Shown here piece by piece: positions 50,197-52,494 of a DNA stretch of 52,494 nt. Each line of letters starts with the position of its first letter. Position 1 is the stretch's first letter. The position numbers and the translations under genes were made by a program. The notes under the pieces were generated by a model, which did no database searches, was not told the DNA's origin, and was given only the letters and a program-made list of their open reading frames with translations. Source of the DNA: an uncultured Lachnospiraceae bacterium. Lineage in GTDB: Bacteria > Bacillota > Clostridia > Lachnospirales > Lachnospiraceae. The stretch spans positions 1-52,494 of the forward strand of contig URRQ01000011.1 of assembly GCA_900550235.1 (NCBI GenBank). Reading direction: 5' to 3'.

Positions 50197-52444
50197 TCAA
50201 AAGATTATGAGCTTCTTCCAGAACAGTTACATGTTTTAATCCACTGTTATTGGCTTGTTTACGGTCTACACGATATTCATTCAAAATGTAAACCATAAGC
50301 CCCATAATCAAAGCCTTTGTTTCATTAGATTTAACTCTACTAATATCTAAAATACAGTTTTCATCGAACAACGTTTCGTAAGGTGTCTGCTCTGTAGTAA
50401 AAATGAATTTGTTCAGACCAACTGTAAGCGATTTAACTCGAGTGATTAATGCCCCTCTATAATTCGATTTAATATCAGATGCATAATCAGATGCTTCAAT
50501 TAATTCATTTAATTTTTCTACTAGCACTTCAAAATCCGGATATTCAATTTCTTCTCCGTCGAAAGTCGAGGAACCTAAGTCCCAACCTACATCTTCATAT
50601 GATTTTAAAATGGCATCTTTAAAGAAAGCTGGCATAGCATCATACATTGGCCAACAAACACTAAAGATTTCTACCAGACCATCTACATGCTCTAATACAT
50701 GAATGGATTCTGGGAACTTAAATGGATTAATATTCACCAAACGAGCCACATTTGGATTCGTTGAAAATACATTTACATCATCCCAGTTTCCAAATACATC
50801 TTTATATTCACCTTTTGCCGGTTCGATTACTAAAAATGGAATCTTATCCTGATGTAATTCTGTAAGAATCTGATAAACTGTATTACTTTTTCCAGAACCA
50901 GTGGATCCAGTGATAAATGTATGCATATTCAAGCTCTTGTTATCCAACTCCACGACCTTATTAGTAATCTGACCTAAATCAAATACTTTTCCTAAAGTCA
51001 TTCTATCTTCCGGATTATCTTTATCATCCTTCTTGAATAAACGATATGAATTAACCTCTTTGCCAAATTCCGCATGCTCAATCACCGGTAATCCTGCAAT
51101 TGTTGCTCTAGGCAAGCCTAAATGAATTCCCAATTCTTTCCCGCTAATAGATGTCGCCGCATCTGTCAAAATACACATGTTATCCTTATAACCATAACAG
51201 AACTTTGGATGAATAAATCTTGACAAATATGTTGTTAAATCAGTAAAGTTTCCTGCCAAATGAGGGTTGTTGCTTCTCCATGAATTAATAGCAGATACTT
51301 CACGTCCTGAATTTTCTCCATTCATCAAAGAACGATAATTACTTGCTGCAATCTCAGCAGCCGACATATCGTCAGAAACAAAATATCCGGCAACATTCCA
51401 CATACCATAGCTGTCATATTCATTCGTTCGTCTCAATGATTCATCCAATAAATGTAGCAAATCAGTAACTGCCTTATTTTCCGTTGTCGTAGAAGTAGTT
51501 GTTGCTCTACTCGTTGTCATCTGCTCATTTGGAGCTAACGAACTAATAAAACCACTTAAATGTCCTGCCACAGAACCGCCAATCATCGCACCCACACCAG
51601 ATCCTATAACTGCACCTCCAATTGCACCGCCTAAAGAAACTGCAGCACTACCTATCATAGCTGCTTTCTGTTTTCCATTCATCTTCGAAAATGATTGACT
51701 TTGTGAAGAAGATGATGATTCATTAGAAGACAGTTGAACCTTCTGCAACGGAGACAACTTTGTATATAAATCCTGATAACCCTTTCTTAAAAGCTGCACG
51801 TCCTGTGGAGATTGATTTTCTGCTACAATAATGCCAATATACTGTCTACCCTGCATCGCTAATGCAAGTTTTTCCAATCCCTGAACAAACTGTTCGTTTG
51901 ACTGTTCTTTATTAGATTTTGTGTTTCCTACAACGCTAACTGACGCCACATTATGCTGATTAAGAATTTTTTTCGACAATTCCGCTATCTGAACTCTGTT
52001 TTCGTTCTTAATTTTAATCCCCGGAAAATGTCCCACTAATGTATGTTTCAGTGTGTCTCCTAATGTAACCGTAGAACGTTTTAATTTCTCATCTGTTTCA
52101 TCGTTACGAACACCTACATAAAAATCTGTTTTCTTTCCATCAGAATCCATGATAATAAAAGCTGTTGCATTATATGTAGACAATGTATTAAATACTGTCG
52201 TAAATTTGTCTGTTGCGCACTCACCCTTTTGATATACCATTTCTGTAATTTTAAACAATCTAACATTATCAATTAGGTCTTCTTCTAATGGCAAAAGATT
52301 CTGGACCGGTGCAATTTCCATTTCTTCCAATCGTGCAAGATAATTTTTCCTAATACCTTCTTCGATAATTTCCAATCGATTTTCTATTGTCATATCTTGA
52401 ACGGTCACTTCAGTGTTCATTTGAACGTTTTGTAATTCATCCAT
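50132..52444 (-). CDS. HerA/VirD4-type ATPase, 3'-truncated
   Basis: A 770-residue frame. The N-terminal 270 residues form an unrecognised domain ending in a Ser-rich linker (SSNESSSSSQSQSFSK), then a glycine-zipper segment (LGGAIGGAVIGSGVGAMIGG) and a Thr/Ser-rich stretch. The ATPase domain has Walker A TGSTGSGKSNT near 507-517, KGEYKDVFG, and Walker B VTVLEEAHNLL near 736-746. After Walker B only about 23 residues follow, ending IALDVE, whereas HerA-type enzymes need 150 or more residues there. The 3' end coincides with the PARG-like fragment, indicating a deletion. ATG 52444 follows GGAG at 6 bases; the promoter lies beyond the window. Confidence 0.75.
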   Translation of the reverse strand: MDELQNVQMNTEVTVQDMTIENRLEIIEEGIRKNYLARLEEMEIAPVQNLLPLEEDLIDNVRLFKITEMVYQKGECATDKFTTVFNTLSTYNATAFIIMDSDGKKTDFYVGVRNDETDEKLKRSTVTLGDTLKHTLVGHFPGIKIKNENRVQIAELSKKILNQHNVASVSVVGNTKSNKEQSNEQFVQGLEKLALAMQGRQYIGIIVAENQSPQDVQLLRKGYQDLYTKLSPLQKVQLSSNESSSSSQSQSFSKMNGKQKAAMIGSAAVSLGGAIGGAVIGSGVGAMIGGSVAGHLSGFISSLAPNEQMTTSRATTTSTTTENKAVTDLLHLLDESLRRTNEYDSYGMWNVAGYFVSDDMSAAEIAASNYRSLMNGENSGREVSAINSWRSNNPHLAGNFTDLTTYLSRFIHPKFCYGYKDNMCILTDAATSISGKELGIHLGLPRATIAGLPVIEHAEFGKEVNSYRLFKKDDKDNPEDRMTLGKVFDLGQITNKVVELDNKSLNMHTFITGSTGSGKSNTVYQILTELHQDKIPFLVIEPAKGEYKDVFGNWDDVNVFSTNPNVARLVNINPFKFPESIHVLEHVDGLVEIFSVCWPMYDAMPAFFKDAILKSYEDVGWDLGSSTFDGEEIEYPDFEVLVEKLNELIEASDYASDIKSNYRGALITRVKSLTVGLNKFIFTTEQTPYETLFDENCILDISRVKSNETKALIMGLMVYILNEYRVDRKQANNSGLKHVTVLEEAHNLLIATGSFGYPKEEGMRIALDVE

Positions 52445-52459
52445 AATAATCTCCATTCC

Positions 52460-52476
52460 GCCGCCAAGTCGGCGGC
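52460..52476 (-). repeat. GC-rich hairpin before the HerA-type gene
   Basis: GCCGCC (52460-52465), AAGTC, GGCGGC (52471-52476) form a stem of six GC pairs in AT-rich DNA, six bases upstream of the ribosome binding site. It could terminate an upstream gene or fold in the mRNA leader. There is no U-tract on the minus strand. Confidence 0.5.
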
Positions 52477-52494
52477 ACAAATAGTAATGAAAGT

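Noticed and set aside
1..52494. CRISPR arrays, rRNA, tRNA and riboswitches
   Set aside because: No regularly spaced repeats, no rRNA-like sequence and no cloverleaf or known riboswitch core was recognised by reading; a covariance-model scan could still find a small RNA.

Overview
The window looks like a chromosomal segment of a low-GC, AT-rich, spore-lineage member of the Clostridia, most probably Lachnospiraceae. The evidence is the gene order rpmA-obg-yhbY-nadD-yqeK-rsfS, the radC-mreBCD-PBP2-minCDE-rodA-mgsA cluster, the ylm-type cluster (yggS-sepF-ylmH-lspA), the sporulation genes yqfC and yqfD, frequent GTG/TTG starts, and strong AGGAGG-type ribosome binding sites. No database search was possible; all family names come from motif recognition.

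Layout. 1-4.2 kb, plus strand: ribosome-assembly and NAD genes ending in pduL and a bidirectional terminator. 4.2-6.7 kb: an SOS locus, with lexA divergent from a YneA-like LysM division inhibitor whose promoter carries three LexA-box-like sites, followed by a XerS-like tyrosine recombinase. 6.7-8.9 kb: dtd, a TtcA-like tRNA thiolase and a cytidylate-kinase-like gene. 8.9-14.7 kb, minus strand: rluD, lspA, ylmH, sepF, yggS, an HlyD-like adaptor and a YhcC-like radical SAM gene. 15-25.3 kb, minus strand: one envelope operon (radC, mreB, mreC, mreD, PBP2, minC, minD, minE, rodA, mgsA, a DacF-like carboxypeptidase) running from a promoter near 25.34 kb to a strong terminator at 15.03 kb. 25.4-38.1 kb, minus strand: two flavoproteins, an aluminium-resistance/methionine-gamma-lyase-like PLP enzyme, miaA, mutL, mutS, miaB and folate and small conserved genes. 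38.2-44.6 kb, minus strand: BofC-like protein, MurJ/SpoVB-type flippase, ybeY, phoH, yqfD, yqfC, a monofunctional transglycosylase and a low-molecular-weight tyrosine phosphatase.

44.7-52.5 kb is different. It holds few recognisable families: a short DUF3847-like mobilisation-gene remnant, small odd reading frames, six unrecognised proteins with good ribosome binding sites, a decayed TIGR02452 (microbial PARG-like) gene, and a large HerA/VirD4-type ATPase. The ATPase has a glycine-zipper segment and its reading frame stops right after Walker B, where it runs into the PARG-like fragment. I read this as an accessory island under decay; intact relatives elsewhere could be an undescribed ATPase plus ADP-ribose-processing system.

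The core part joins translation quality (Obg, RsfS, YbeY, MiaA, MiaB, Dtd, RluD), DNA repair (LexA, RadC, MutS, MutL, Xer) and cell-shape and division control (Mre, Min, PBP2, RodA, SepF, YneA-like). The accessory end has no visible functional link to it.
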